Positions 32,201 to 42,936 are shown, counted from the first letter of the stretch. The stretch is DNA of 64,000 nt from Plasmodiophora brassicae (GCA_036867785.1 CP145422.1:930001-994000), one strand, 5' to 3'. A program made the numbers and translations. Notes: generated by a model not told the origin, from the sequence alone.

Positions 32201-32604
32201 CGTCAGACAAGGACTCGACGGACGGAGTGCGGTTCCCATTGCTTGACCCAAGGTCCTGGATGTCGTCGAGATAGGCGTCGCCGTGGACACCGAAGACGTC
32301 ATCGATCTCCATCTTCACGATACGATACCAAGTCCGCCGCGCGCACTTGGTGGTTAGTATTGTGCAATGTGCAGGCACGGTCGGCGTCGATCGATTTTGA
32401 CGCGCCAGTCGCCACTGACAACCTGCAGACAGGGATTTCGTTTATATTGACGCAATAATGACGCTCGGAAGAAAACAACGTTTCGTTGGCATTGACGCTT
32501 CATTGACATGGACAAGAAACGACTTTTCATTGACCTTTACGGTGCCTGTAACTGCATGCAGCGCCGTGGAAGGACTGTTATTTGACGCTTCTGGGTTTCT
32601 AGTG
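29208..32604 (-). mobile_element. Decayed CACTA-type (En/Spm, Tnp2-like) DNA transposon
   Basis: Minus-strand transposase exons spread from about 32318 down to 29250, separated by host-like short introns (for example a GTACGT donor near 31800 and GTATGCC near 30822). Tnp2-type marks: FYVCGKGHMWPADD, FFYFPRMLHIQRLFRS, LALSSYVDGANVLSWG followed by a NLPQAVRC segment, LDAYELRLMYELSFPVFNAV, YVHDPMHAAFSRF, and near the end NAIVWAFALERWIRDMKAHL. At least one in-frame TGA (after DPDLP) and a frame change (near RRLFR/GYFAA) break it. The right end reads CACTAGAAACCC on the minus strand at 32604, the CACTA hallmark. The left end is not located. A roughly 60-bp direct duplication (TCGAGTTAAGCATCTCGGCG) lies at 29870-29960. 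Confidence 0.65.
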
Positions 32605-32770
32605 ACAGATGTGATCAGGTCGATGACGTCGGCAGTACGCTGTGGACCGAGGTACATATATATATACATGTTGAAACAACGATCTACATCTGAATTCCAA
32701 CAAATTAATTAAACAGCGAATCAGCCGGTCCAGCGACGGCCATATAGAACACAGGCAGGACGAACGTCAT
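32605..32770 (-). pseudogene. Array family copy 5, N-terminal piece
   Basis: Begins at an ATG at 32770 with MTFVLPVFYMAVAGPADSLF, a worn family signal peptide and first motif, and further down reads YLGPQRTADVIDLI before meeting the CACTA end at 32604. An AT microsatellite (ATATATATA) has replaced part of it. Same orientation as the C-terminal piece at 28590-28990. Confidence 0.6.
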
Positions 32771-33307
32771 CAGGAAATGGACGTGGGTTAATTACTGGCG
32801 TTTTCCATGAGCGTGTCCCAAACACGCTGCCCAGCGAGATGCGCCAGCAGACGTCCACCCAGAGCAATTAGGATATATGCTGCTCAGTGCTCATCACCCT
32901 CGTTGCTGTTCGAAAGCAGCATTCGCTGTTACGGCAATAAAGGCGCGGCATTCGTTAATGACTGGTAAAAGTTACGCTACCGGTAGTGGTTTGTCACGAT
33001 GACAATAAACCGTCCCAGGGCACCGAACTGGTCAGCCGGATATCCCATCTTGTGAAGACATTCATTATCTGACATCGCACTAGTGCATTGTGCTGTCTCC
33101 TAACACTCACTGCCGATGACGGAATATCCTTCAAGTGCAGTACTGCTAAATAAGACGGTGTTGCCGGTCCAGATCGACAAGCAAAGGCTGACGCGAGTAC
33201 GCCGCTCTGATCATCACTGTCAAAATCAGCGGAATAGACTTCATTACGTCATAGTAGCAAATTGTGACGCTGTCGTCTGAGGAGGATCAAGTGCGTCCAT
33301 TTCCGGT
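32771..33307. other. Intergenic stretch without recognised features
   Basis: About 540 bases between two minus-strand array members; no coding, RNA or repeat signal found. Confidence 0.4.
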
Positions 33308-34599
33308 TTAACGTGGCAATGTACGATTACCCGTAGTCGGCAAAGGTGCCACAAGAGCACTCTCTCGTGCAGGAGGTGGCTGTGCCATCATCACGCGACA
33401 GAGGCTGGTGAGTGCGCGAGCCGTCCCTGCTCCTGACCAGAAAAGCACCCAACCAACATGCGTGTACAGGAACGAGGTCGTTGCTGCGATGGGTGCAAAG
33501 CAAACGAACGCGATCATAGCTAGTGCCAGACACAGCGTCCAAACGTTCAATCGTTGCAGAAGCTTGTCCATTGCGTCAGACCCGTTGGATTTGACATGTT
33601 GTCGAGCGTGCCTCTGGAAACGAACTGCTTGAACCAGGAACTGGATGCCAACGGCTAACTGCATGAACGTGGTCACCAACGGAATGACCTTCCATGTATA
33701 CGGAAAGTTGATGTACAGAGCGGTGGCTAGGCATGATCCCGTGTCAAGCACCGCAGGGAGCACGCAGAGGGCCACCTTAGTCAACGGGTGGCCTTCTAAG
33801 AAACGACCGAACCACGAATCGCGTCCCAGCCTGGGCGTCTCTTTGATAATGTTCGTCCAGAGTACCGTACTGAGCACGTCGCAGGTAAACCCCCACCCGG
33901 ACAGTCCTGTGATGAAGAAAAACGCCATCTCATGAGGCAGGATGTCATTGCTCTGCCAGCCCCCGACTGCAATAAACGCACTAAGGGCGAACGTGGTCAC
34001 TAGTTCAATGACGAGGATCATGTGGACGATGGAGAGATGCGTCCCGGTAAACTTCAGTCGGCGCTGTCGTGTTCGCATGGACGGTATTGGAAAATGCTTG
34101 ATGAACTCGGCGTTGATTTGCTGGAGATGCGTGTACAGAAACCTAGCAGAGTTTACAAACGCGAAAGCGAATATGGTTGTCGGGATCCAACGGAAGAGAA
34201 CTTGGATGTACCATTGATGATAGAATTCATCCCAGTCGCTTACATCCGGTTGTATGCTTATGACAACCCGGGTCTGTTGCCTGTAATTTCCTCCCGATAT
34301 CAGATAATCGTTCAGTGAAACGTCCGTCTCCGCCGGTTCCTCGACGGCTACGAACAGCATGTTGTTGCTCACGGGGCCCGGCTGCTCGCGGTTTTTAAAG
34401 TTGAAGTTGATCGGATTTGAGACATCATAACCATTTGGGAAAATGTTGATCCAGGCCGCCGCGCCCTTTTCCTGCAGCAGGACGTAGTTGTGTGTGTCGG
34501 AACACCCGACCAGTGGGGTCGATGTGAATAACACGATGCGTCCTCGCACATCGTCTGGAATGCCGCCGTTCCCACCACACTGGCAGTCGCCATTCACGG
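33308..34599 (-). CDS. Array family copy 6, C-terminal portion (host gene split by an LTR element)
   Basis: 429 residues from VNGDCQC to the stop at 33308: VGCSDTHNYVLLQEKGAAAW, FPNGYDVSNP, QPDVSDWDEFYHQWYIQV, seven helices and FWSGAGTARALTSLCRVMM. The frame is open throughout. It breaks off at the 5-bp sequence CACGG (34595-34599) next to the LTR element; the first 63 residues of the gene, with the signal peptide, are at 39936-40130 next to the other CACGG. This host gene was therefore full length until a recent insertion and cannot now be expressed as one reading frame without removal of 5.3 kb. Confidence 0.8.
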
Positions 34600-34796
34600 T
34601 GTGCTAACGCCGCCGCTGCCCACTACGGGGGCGGTCGGTCGCAAGAGTCGGCGCCTGGTGATATAACGAACTGATGTATTTGGACAGGATCGTCACAGCA
34701 AGGGCCGCTGCGGGGTCGAGTACGGTCATGATCATGTGACCGGGTGGCAGCAGCATCTGAGCAGCATCATCTGAGTACTGGTACTCTGGATGAACA
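34600..34796 (-). repeat. LTR of the chromovirus (3' LTR in element orientation)
   Basis: 197 bp, identical by eye to 39739-39935; carries TG...CA ends. Confidence 0.93.
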
Positions 34797-34805
34797 CTCC
34801 CCGTG

Positions 34806-37800
34806 TTAGAAATCTGCTAACAGTCGTGAGCAGAGCGGGTCTCCTTCGGCTTGTCGTTCGAGGAAGGCCCTGACGATATCAGGAACATCGGCCGCCATGA
34901 CCGAGTAAGGTTCCCATGAATTGTCGGTGGCATCGAATCCGATCCAGTTGATCAGTAGTTCAGTGTCACCTGACGTAGAGTTGACTCGAATGTCCTCGAC
35001 TGCGTTGACTTGGTAAGCCACGCCGGTGAGCGCGATGTTGTGCTTCAGGGAAGAGGTGACATTCAAGTGCGCATCTGCATAGAACATTAAGCGCTGGGCG
35101 TGTACATCTGAGATACGATCAGTCAAGAGATCTCGAACTCGATACACCCAGTCGTTGATGGTGTCGATAATCTGGGCAGGTCCAGTCCAGTTGTACTCGG
35201 ACTTGGAGTGCTTGCCATGGTTGGCCACGAGAACATAGTCGCCCGTCGTGAAGTTGATCTCGCGAACATTGCGTCGGCGACGCCGGGCGCGTTGCTTGAG
35301 ATCACGTAGATGGGTGCGTGTACGTGCCACTGCTTTGTGCATGTCCTCGAGAGAATCGATAAGTTCCGTCGTCATTTCCTTGAGACGGTCAGGGGTCAAC
35401 GGTACGTCGATAACCGCGTCGATGCGTTTGTTGAAGATAATCGAGATAGGTGTCGAGGGTGGCAAACCCGTAAACATCGTGACAGGCGCGTAGCCCACAC
35501 TTGATCGAACAGTGTGATTTACCGTCATGTTGATCAGCGGAAGGACATACGGCCAATCCTGGAATGGAAGATTTAGCTCGGAGAGGAGGGACTTCAGCAG
35601 AAAGAGAAGCCGCTTGTTGACAACCTCAACCGTGCCGTTCGCCCAAGGTGTGTAGGCAGTTGTGAAATGATGGTTGCAGTGTAACCGGCTATTAAGCTCG
35701 GCGATAACCGCGTTTTTGAAGTGTGTGCCGCGGTCAGAGACATGTTGGAAAACAATGCCGAAACGTTTGAACCAATCCAGAAGAGATTCGGCGACAACGC
35801 TGTGATCCGCGAATTGACAAGGAATTAACTCGACGAATGCCGTGGCGTCGTCCTTCAGAACCAGAACATAACGAAGTTGATGAGAATCGCCTGGACGAGG
35901 TTTGGATAAGAACAGAAAGTCATAGTGGATGACCTTATTGGGCTTGTCCGCATGCATAGCCGTGCCAAAAGGTCGGGGAATCATCGAATCTTTGTTGCGT
36001 AGGCAGTGTAAGCATTTGTCCACAAATGCACGAACAAAGGAATCCAGATCAGGCCACCAGAAGAGTTGTGCGATGCTCGAAATAGTCGATGCAGCAGGTT
36101 GATGACCAGACAGTCCCATATGTGAAATCACTGCGATGCGTAGCTGCAGTGCATGTGATGGTACCCAGAGTTGATTGTCTGGAGTACGCCAGCCAGATTC
36201 CGGGCTAAGGTGGAGAGACATGTCCCCTTCGAGTTGGAGAATATCGGAAACGGCAGATAGGTCGTGTTGGCGAATGTAGTCGGTCTGAGCGTTACTAATC
36301 TCGTCGACAGACGGCCAGATAAACTCATCGGTCATCTTGTAATCGTCGAAGTCAAGATTAATTGCCATATGACGAATAGAACGGAACGATGGAGGGGAAA
36401 ATGAGGAGAGTGGTTGCAGGGCGACGCCCCACCGCGTGGCGAGGTCGGCCCAAACGTTGTCCTCCCCAGCAATGTGCTCAATGTGAAAATCTAGGTCGAT
36501 AATCTGAAGTCGCCAGCGCTCCAAGCGATCGCCGGTCGTCCGACTAATTCGTGCAACCGAGGCTGGGTTCAGAATGAAAACCAAATTACGGTGGTCTGTG
36601 AAGATTCGAAGTGCCAGCTTTGACATAGAGATGAAGTGTCTGAGGCGATAGCAGCCTTCAATGATGGCGTAGGCCTCCTTCTCAATGGTCGCCCACTTCA
36701 ATTGAGAACCACGGAATGTCCCCGAGATGAACGACAAAGGTTCGTGGTGTTGCTCACCGTACGGGAGATCAATATCTTCCGGAGGGATCTGCGACAGGAA
36801 AACAGACCAGAAACGGTCACTCGCATCCGGAAAGAGACACATGATCCATTCGTCCTTGGGGTGCGCCAGCGTCATGGCCTCCGATAGTCGATGCTTCAGA
36901 GAATTGAAACTGGTGAGATGGTCAGTGGTCCAGCCGATGTCGGCTAAACGAACTCGACGTAGGTGTGATTTCTTCAGACTGCTGACAGAACGAGAAGCGG
37001 ACAGAAGTAGATCCTGTAGCGGATGAACATGTGCCGCGAATTGAGGGATAACAGAACGGACCCAATTGAGGCCCGAGAGGAACTGTTGGAGATCAGCAGC
37101 CGTGATAGGAGTTGATAGATCGTGCAAGGCGTTGAGATACGAGCGATCGAACGACACTCCATCAGCGGATATAACGCGACCGCACCATGTCACTGAAGTG
37201 AGATATAACTGGCAGCGATCAGGGTTGAGTTTAACTCCAAACTCGTCGAAAGCGTTGAGAAGAGATTCGAGTGTGTCCATGTAGGCTCCGAATCCAGATA
37301 CGTAGCCGAGGATATCGTCGATCCAGAGTAGGGCGCAGATATATAGAAGTTTCCCCAACACCTGTTGCATTCCCGCCTGGAACGCAAACACGCAATCAGC
37401 GATTCCCTGGATGATGCGCCTGGGTGTAAACGTGGCGATGTGCGTCATGAACGAGCAGGCCTCCTGCGAATCAGGGTGCAACGGAAATTGCCAATAGCCT
37501 TTAAAGGCATCGAACAGCATGAAGATGGTCGCGGAACGTAGGTAGGTCAGGATGATGTCGATGTGAGGCATCGGCCATGCAATGCGTTCGGTCTGTTTGT
37601 TGACGGCTTCATTGATGTCGACGGTCAGCCGATGGCCGCGAACCTCCGTGTCCTTCTTGTCGACGACCAGACACGGCGACGCGTACCTGCTGTGCGGATT
37701 GCGGTACACAAAATCGTTTTCCGCCAAGGTTCCTACGTGATCATCCATGAATTTTTGATGTTCGAGGGTATACCTTCGTGTTCGGCAACGAACAGGACGA

Positions 37801-39695
37801 GCATCTGCTTTGAAGTGTAGTTTCAGTGGACTTACTTTCGCAGGTGGATCACGGCCAAGCTTCGTTCGCCATATGTCTTTGTGTCGATTGACAGTTGTGC
37901 GTAGACGCGGGACTTGATCGTTAGGGAAACCGGAGTCAGTTGCACGTTGTATCATCCGGTCTATTGCCCTGTCCACGTCTGTATCGGAGTGTTCTCCGAT
38001 TTCGACATCATAGTCGTCACCCGGATCATTGGTGTCCAATTGGGGCTCATGATCGCGAGTTGTTCCACTTACCTCCGGGTGTCTTACCGCTCTCATCGTG
38101 ATCCCTTGACCACCTGGGGCGTGACGTTCCGGGGTCGGATCCGCTTCGATGATGATAGGACCATTTGCCTCGATTAACATCTCCTTCAGTTGTGTAGCTG
38201 GATTGATACCCAACGCGTCCAGTTCCGGGGCTCCTAAAAGGACAATGTCATCAGATAGGTCTTCGCGACATACGTTGATTTCCCGCCCGCGTAGATGTGC
38301 AGGTTTGCCATGCGAAGGTGGGACAATGGTGATGTCCACGATCGCTGTGGCGACAATTGTTGTCGTAGCCCCGATCGTTGCAAGTTTCGCCTCCGTTGGA
38401 TGGTCGAACACTTTGACTGGGACATGCTGGATGGCTTGAATCCGTAGCAGTTGCGATTGCGAAATGACGGTCTTCGTCGCACCACTATCGGCTTCGAATG
38501 GAAGGTCGAGCGAGTTCTGGAAGCGAAGTCTCATAGGGGACGGTGTTGACGGCGACGGCGGGCCCATGCGCTTTGCCGTGTCTGCGTTGCCCTTACTCTC
38601 CTCCTTCTCTTTGCGCTCTTTCTGGAACTTTTCAATGGCAGCTTTGCGTTCTCCTTGAGTTGCCTTCGGGCACACTTGGACCCAGTGCTGCTCCTTGCAG
38701 ATTAGGCAACCTGCCTTTGGAGGATCCTTACCTTCGAAACGTTTTCGGATGTGCTCGGGGATGTCCCTCGATTCGTCTTTCGTTTGCGATGTGGACGATT
38801 GAGCTGTCTTCAGTCCGATCGGATTTGTCGGATGCTTGCCGCCATTCCTATTCGGAGCAACAACGTCCTTACCTTTCTTACCTGCAGGTGGGGACATGGT
38901 CTGCGCTGGAGACTTCTTCTTCTCAGCTTGCAGCCGGAAGTGTTTGTCCTGCTCTTTGGCAAGACGGTCGACGAGGTCGAAGAATTTGAGCTCGTCCTTC
39001 TCAGCGTCCCTGCACCCTCCGAACTCGATCGCGCGTTCGACTAGAACCGCAAGGTCAGTGGGACGGATACCTCCGCGTAATACCTTGATCTTGCGCTTGG
39101 TTCCTTTCGTTCCTTTGGCGTATGTGTCTTGTAGCCCATAGTCGTCGATTAGCTCATCGAACTTGGCGAAGAAAGACGTGACACGTTCCTCAATACTCTT
39201 GATTGACAGGTTCATGACCACTGTCTTCGTGAGAAGCGCCTTGATGTCTGTCGAACTCTCGACATCAGCCTCCCTGCGTTGGACTGACCTCAAGTAGCTC
39301 ATGATGTCGCCATCCGTGATCGTGCTGGCGGGTTGACGTAGGCGATATTTCGACATCCCTCTGAGGACGTCCTCGGTAATGCATGACTTCACCGTTGGCG
39401 GATGAATATCCTCCTTGTAGATCAGTCGGCGCTCGTTAACGATCTCGACGTGTTTCCTATATTTCTTGAGGAAATCGTTAATTCCGTCCTTGGCCGTAAG
39501 GCTCAGGGTACGTAGGATGGGCGGTTTCAAAGGCATAAAGATCGGGCTCTTACCGTGCAGGTTTGTTGACTGAAGCCCTCGATCGATTTCGTCATCTGTC
39601 GACGATTCATGCTCCTTGGCCTCGGCGTCGGAGTTGGTCCTGGCGTCGTCCTCCATCTGTAGACGAACGGGCGCTCTGCGGCCACCTCCTGCCAT
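34806..39695 (-). CDS. Gag-pol polyprotein of the chromovirus
   Basis: One continuous frame of 1,629 residues. Order of parts: charged gag region, a zinc knuckle (CLICKEQHWVQVC), protease with FEADSGATKTVIS, reverse transcriptase (VDINEAVNK to the active-site region), RNase H (FPDASD and FTDHRNL), integrase with an HHCC-like start and a DDE core, and a chromodomain (LLINWIGFDATDNSWEP). Gag and pol fused in one frame is known in several Ty3/Gypsy lineages. The host chromodomain target is unknown. Confidence 0.92.
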   Translation of the reverse strand: MAGGGRRAPVRLQMEDDARTNSDAEAKEHESSTDDEIDRGLQSTNLHGKSPIFMPLKPPILRTLSLTAKDGINDFLKKYRKHVEIVNERRLIYKEDIHPPTVKSCITEDVLRGMSKYRLRQPASTITDGDIMSYLRSVQRREADVESSTDIKALLTKTVVMNLSIKSIEERVTSFFAKFDELIDDYGLQDTYAKGTKGTKRKIKVLRGGIRPTDLAVLVERAIEFGGCRDAEKDELKFFDLVDRLAKEQDKHFRLQAEKKKSPAQTMSPPAGKKGKDVVAPNRNGGKHPTNPIGLKTAQSSTSQTKDESRDIPEHIRKRFEGKDPPKAGCLICKEQHWVQVCPKATQGERKAAIEKFQKERKEKEESKGNADTAKRMGPPSPSTPSPMRLRFQNSLDLPFEADSGATKTVISQSQLLRIQAIQHVPVKVFDHPTEAKLATIGATTTIVATAIVDITIVPPSHGKPAHLRGREINVCREDLSDDIVLLGAPELDALGINPATQLKEMLIEANGPIIIEADPTPERHAPGGQGITMRAVRHPEVSGTTRDHEPQLDTNDPGDDYDVEIGEHSDTDVDRAIDRMIQRATDSGFPNDQVPRLRTTVNRHKDIWRTKLGRDPPAKVSPLKLHFKADARPVRCRTRRYTLEHQKFMDDHVGTLAENDFVYRNPHSRYASPCLVVDKKDTEVRGHRLTVDINEAVNKQTERIAWPMPHIDIILTYLRSATIFMLFDAFKGYWQFPLHPDSQEACSFMTHIATFTPRRIIQGIADCVFAFQAGMQQVLGKLLYICALLWIDDILGYVSGFGAYMDTLESLLNAFDEFGVKLNPDRCQLYLTSVTWCGRVISADGVSFDRSYLNALHDLSTPITAADLQQFLSGLNWVRSVIPQFAAHVHPLQDLLLSASRSVSSLKKSHLRRVRLADIGWTTDHLTSFNSLKHRLSEAMTLAHPKDEWIMCLFPDASDRFWSVFLSQIPPEDIDLPYGEQHHEPLSFISGTFRGSQLKWATIEKEAYAIIEGCYRLRHFISMSKLALRIFTDHRNLVFILNPASVARISRTTGDRLERWRLQIIDLDFHIEHIAGEDNVWADLATRWGVALQPLSSFSPPSFRSIRHMAINLDFDDYKMTDEFIWPSVDEISNAQTDYIRQHDLSAVSDILQLEGDMSLHLSPESGWRTPDNQLWVPSHALQLRIAVISHMGLSGHQPAASTISSIAQLFWWPDLDSFVRAFVDKCLHCLRNKDSMIPRPFGTAMHADKPNKVIHYDFLFLSKPRPGDSHQLRYVLVLKDDATAFVELIPCQFADHSVVAESLLDWFKRFGIVFQHVSDRGTHFKNAVIAELNSRLHCNHHFTTAYTPWANGTVEVVNKRLLFLLKSLLSELNLPFQDWPYVLPLINMTVNHTVRSSVGYAPVTMFTGLPPSTPISIIFNKRIDAVIDVPLTPDRLKEMTTELIDSLEDMHKAVARTRTHLRDLKQRARRRRRNVREINFTTGDYVLVANHGKHSKSEYNWTGPAQIIDTINDWVYRVRDLLTDRISDVHAQRLMFYADAHLNVTSSLKHNIALTGVAYQVNAVEDIRVNSTSGDTELLINWIGFDATDNSWEPYSVMAADVPDIVRAFLERQAEGDPLCSRLLADF

Positions 39696-39738
39696 TAAGT
39701 GAGTTCGTTTGCTTGGGGCTCTTTGCGCAAGAAGCTTC

Positions 39739-39935
39739 TGTGCTAACGCCGCCGCTGCCCACTACGGGGGCGGTCGGTCGCAAGAGTCGGCGCCTGGTGA
39801 TATAACGAACTGATGTATTTGGACAGGATCGTCACAGCAAGGGCCGCTGCGGGGTCGAGTACGGTCATGATCATGTGACCGGGTGGCAGCAGCATCTGAG
39901 CAGCATCATCTGAGTACTGGTACTCTGGATGAACA
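39739..39935 (-). repeat. LTR of the chromovirus (5' LTR in element orientation)
   Basis: 197 bp, identical by eye to 34600-34796; its outer end abuts the target duplication CACGG at 39936. Confidence 0.93.
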
Positions 39936-40130
39936 CACGGCCAGGAAGTCGGCAGTGACGTTGATGACGTCCAAGTGATCGATACCGACCGGCTGCGGGC
40001 CCAGGTACCTGTTAAACGGGACGCTGCGCATGTGGATGCCAGCAAACGGCGAATCGGCCGGCTCAACGATGACCATCGCGCTGTCAAACTTCCGCAGCGA
40101 GCATACCACACACACAATGAACATCAGCAT
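39936..40130 (-). CDS. Array family copy 6, N-terminal portion
   Basis: Starts at the ATG at 40130 with a signal peptide (LMFIVCVVCSLRKFDSA), then VEPADSPFAG, NRYLGPQ and INVTADFLAV, stopping at the LTR element. It is in frame and collinear with 33308-34599. One residue block between YLGPQ and INVT (PVGIDHLD) differs from other members. Confidence 0.78.
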
Positions 40131-41460
40131 TCTGACTACGAGGGGTCACTACAATGAAAGTTGTTCAGGTACACTAGGTTCGACCTTTGACTTAATGTAG
40201 GCTGGGCAGCATTTAAACCTATACTTTATATACTCGAACAGGCCATTATATATGTATAACAGATCCATGGGCCGGGACATGGCATTTTTCGAATGATACT
40301 GAATCGTTTGATCGAATCGTTTGACCTCTACTTAAATGGCTAGAGGCCTAGCTGTGGGGCGGGTGCCATTATTTGCGAGTGGAATCGATGTCGTTGACCA
40401 GCTGTATGCTGATGGGTTTGGAGGCCGAAGAGGCTTCGATCGATGCACAACGTTAGAGGTGTCGACGCTCTACGAATTAAATGCCAGTCCCCGTCGGACG
40501 ATCGAAGATACCGTGCTGATGTTGTCAAACGGTTTGCCAGGCAATCTCTTAGAGGTAGCGGCCAATGTTGCTGCCGATCTGGTCAGCGAGCTGCTCGAGA
40601 CGTCAACGCCATCTTATCCTTGCACAAAACAAACACGCCGATTCCTTTCGGCTCCTGAGGTTCCTTCTTGCTGCTTCTCTGGGAAGTCAATCGCTATATC
40701 CACGTTCGTCTCTTTACTTGGTTCACGTTTCGGTTTCTGGTCATATTCTGCAGCACGAATGAGATCTATGTGGCCCCCGTACATAATGGATCGATGACAG
40801 TGAGAACAGATGATTGAATCGGCATCCAGCAGTCGGCCCCGGCCCCCTCGCTCGTACGCGTGTCATATCTGAAATGACCGGTTCCTACTGGGGTCCATAA
40901 CGGCGTTTTGAGGTGTACCTTTGGCTCGATCTGCTGTGTTGCACCCCATCGGCGCCAGTCCATTTGCCATGTGCGTTGTGGTCGGATGAGTGATCCGATT
41001 CTGAGTTGGGACTTACGTTCCGTGGCGTCATCTCCCGGTTGGAAACCTCAAGCACCGATGCAATCTCTGACGATGGCGACAGAACCCGTCAGGACCGGAT
41101 GTCAATTCAGCTGCTGCGACCGCGCACGAATCGCAGAACCTATATATCTCGCATTTCCGGCAAGCCGGTGTGTTTCGTACTGCCTTGTGTCACTTGTCTA
41201 GCAAACGGTAGCGCCTGTTATTAGTCTAATGCGCGTTTCTGGTTAATTAGCGGCTGCGGCGAGGAGCACTGATACTAATAGGTTAGCGGCGGACGAATAC
41301 GTATCGCTCGTAGCTCCACTCGATGGTAATTGGCCTCAACTTATATATAACGCCCCTGTGGGAGGTTTTCATGATGTACATTTGACAGCGCGTCGCCAGC
41401 TGGATCTGAAACGCTAGTGCAACGTATTATCAGTCAATCGAAGGGCGATGCTGCCCGGAG
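40131..41460. other. 1.3-kb intergenic stretch with one possible exon
   Basis: Mostly featureless. On the minus strand 40614 to about 40870 stays open and reads protein-like (HAYERGGRGRLLDADSIICS, then HCHRSIMYGG, then IDLIRAAEYDQKP), with a CxxC-x-H pattern; it ends at TAA at 40614 and has no evident start or homologue known to me. It may be a fragment of a lost gene or transposon. Confidence 0.3.
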
Positions 41461-42936
41461 TCATTGGGACATTGCCCGAATATTCCCGATGGTAGGAGAA
41501 GGTACCACCTGAACGGTGTCTTGCGACGATGGCGGCTGTGTCAGCATTACACGACACAGGCTGGTCAGCCCTCGAGAGGTTGCGGCTCCGCACCAGAAGA
41601 TCACCCACCCGGCATGAGTGTACAGGAACATTGTCGCCCCAATGGGTACAAACCCAACGAACGCGATCATCGACAGGGAGAGATACAACGTCCAGCGGTT
41701 CAGACGATTCAGCAGCTTGTCCATGGCGAGAGATCCTTCTTGCCCAACGGTCTTCCTTGCGTGTCTCTGAAAGTTGAGCGCTTGCACGAGAAACTGGACG
41801 CCAACTACCAACTGCATGATCGTGGCTAGCGACGAAATGACCTGATAAATATATAAGGGGGTAATGTAGATCGCCGGGCACAGGCACGCTGCCGTATCCA
41901 GGACAACGGGAACCACACAGAGAGCGACCTTGGCAACCGGGTGGGCTTCAAGGAAGATCCCCAACCATGAATTTTGGCCCGACCCGGGCGCCTCCTTAAG
42001 AATATTCGTCCAGAGGATCGCACTGAGCATGTCGCAGGCGAAACCCCATCCAGACAATCCGCTGACGAAAAACAGTGCCGCCTCATGCGGCAGTATCCCG
42101 TTGCTCTGCCAGCCTCCGATGCCAATGAACGCGCCCGTGGCTAATGTCGTCATAAGTTCGATGCCTAGGATTAGATGCACGATGGACAGCTGGCTTGCGA
42201 TGAACTTCAGATGGCGTCGTCGTGTACGTGTGGTCTTCATCGGGAATCGCTTAACGAAATGGTCGTTGATGTTGATCAGATGTTTGTAGAGAAACATTGC
42301 GGCGAACATGAAAGCAGATCCAAAGACGAGCATCGGAACCCACCGCATCGGAATTTGCACGTACCATTGGTGGTAGATGGCATCCCAATCGTTCAAGTCC
42401 GGTTGTATGCTGACGACGATCCGCTCCGTTTCCCAGGTTTGTACAAAGTAGTCGATCAGCTGGGAGACGCCAGGATGGGCTGGGGCTTCCACAGATACAT
42501 ACAGCATATTGTTGTTTGGCGGACCCGGTTGCTCTGGGTTTCTGAAGAAGAAGTTGAGTGGGTTTGAAATGTAGTACGCGTATGACGATATCTCCAGCCA
42601 CGCTGCGACACCCTTCTCCTGCATCAGATTGTACTTATGTGTTGGCGAACATCCGATCACCGGGTGTGGTTCAAATACGAGGATGCGTCCGCGAGCCTCA
42701 ACCGGGATGCCGCCGTTCCTACCACACTGGCAGTTGCCATCCAAGACCATAACGTCGCCAGTGACATTGACGACGACAGGGTCGGTGCCCTGTGGTCCTA
42801 GGTATTTGTTCACGGGGATGCTTAGCATTCGGATGCCTGCAAAGGAAGAATTGCCTGGACCCAGAATGACCATCGACCCGTAGGCCATCAGCACCTCGCA
42901 TAGCATTAGACGTACGACGACGCCTAGACATGTCAT
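41461..42936 (-). CDS. Array family copy 7, seven-TM receptor-like protein
   Basis: Intronless, 491 aa, complete. Signal peptide (TCLGVVVRLMLCEVLMAYGS), LGPGNSSFAG, YLGPQGTDP, a variant first cysteine region NCQCGRNGG (shared with copy 6), EARGRILVF, VIGCSPTHKYNLMQEKG, then QPDLNDWDAIYHQWYVQIP. The PNGYDVSDP motif seen elsewhere is replaced by SSYAYYISNP. Seven helices follow, ending FWCGAATSRGLTSLCRVML and a short tail with QPPSSQ. Copies 6 and 7 thus form a subgroup by the CxCG signature. Same strand as copies 8 and 9 downstream. Confidence 0.8.
   Translation of the reverse strand: MTCLGVVVRLMLCEVLMAYGSMVILGPGNSSFAGIRMLSIPVNKYLGPQGTDPVVVNVTGDVMVLDGNCQCGRNGGIPVEARGRILVFEPHPVIGCSPTHKYNLMQEKGVAAWLEISSYAYYISNPLNFFFRNPEQPGPPNNNMLYVSVEAPAHPGVSQLIDYFVQTWETERIVVSIQPDLNDWDAIYHQWYVQIPMRWVPMLVFGSAFMFAAMFLYKHLININDHFVKRFPMKTTRTRRRHLKFIASQLSIVHLILGIELMTTLATGAFIGIGGWQSNGILPHEAALFFVSGLSGWGFACDMLSAILWTNILKEAPGSGQNSWLGIFLEAHPVAKVALCVVPVVLDTAACLCPAIYITPLYIYQVISSLATIMQLVVGVQFLVQALNFQRHARKTVGQEGSLAMDKLLNRLNRWTLYLSLSMIAFVGFVPIGATMFLYTHAGWVIFWCGAATSRGLTSLCRVMLTQPPSSQDTVQVVPSPTIGNIRAMSQ

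Larger units (their letters stand above)
34600..39935 (-). mobile_element. LTR retrotransposon, Ty3/Gypsy chromovirus, whole-looking and young
   Basis: 5,336 bp with two 197-bp long terminal repeats (34600-34796 and 39739-39935) that begin TGTGCTAACG, end GGATGAACA and look identical by eye. A 5-bp target duplication CACGG lies at 34595-34599 and 39936-39940. Between them is one long gag-pol frame on the minus strand. Parts in order: gag with a zinc knuckle, aspartic protease, reverse transcriptase, RNase H, integrase and a C-terminal chromodomain, hence chromovirus. Identical LTRs point to a very recent insertion. It looks whole, with no obvious break. Confidence 0.95.

Noticed and set aside
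37000-39200. Plus-strand frames inside the chromovirus as genes
   Set aside because: They are antisense shadows of the continuous gag-pol frame.
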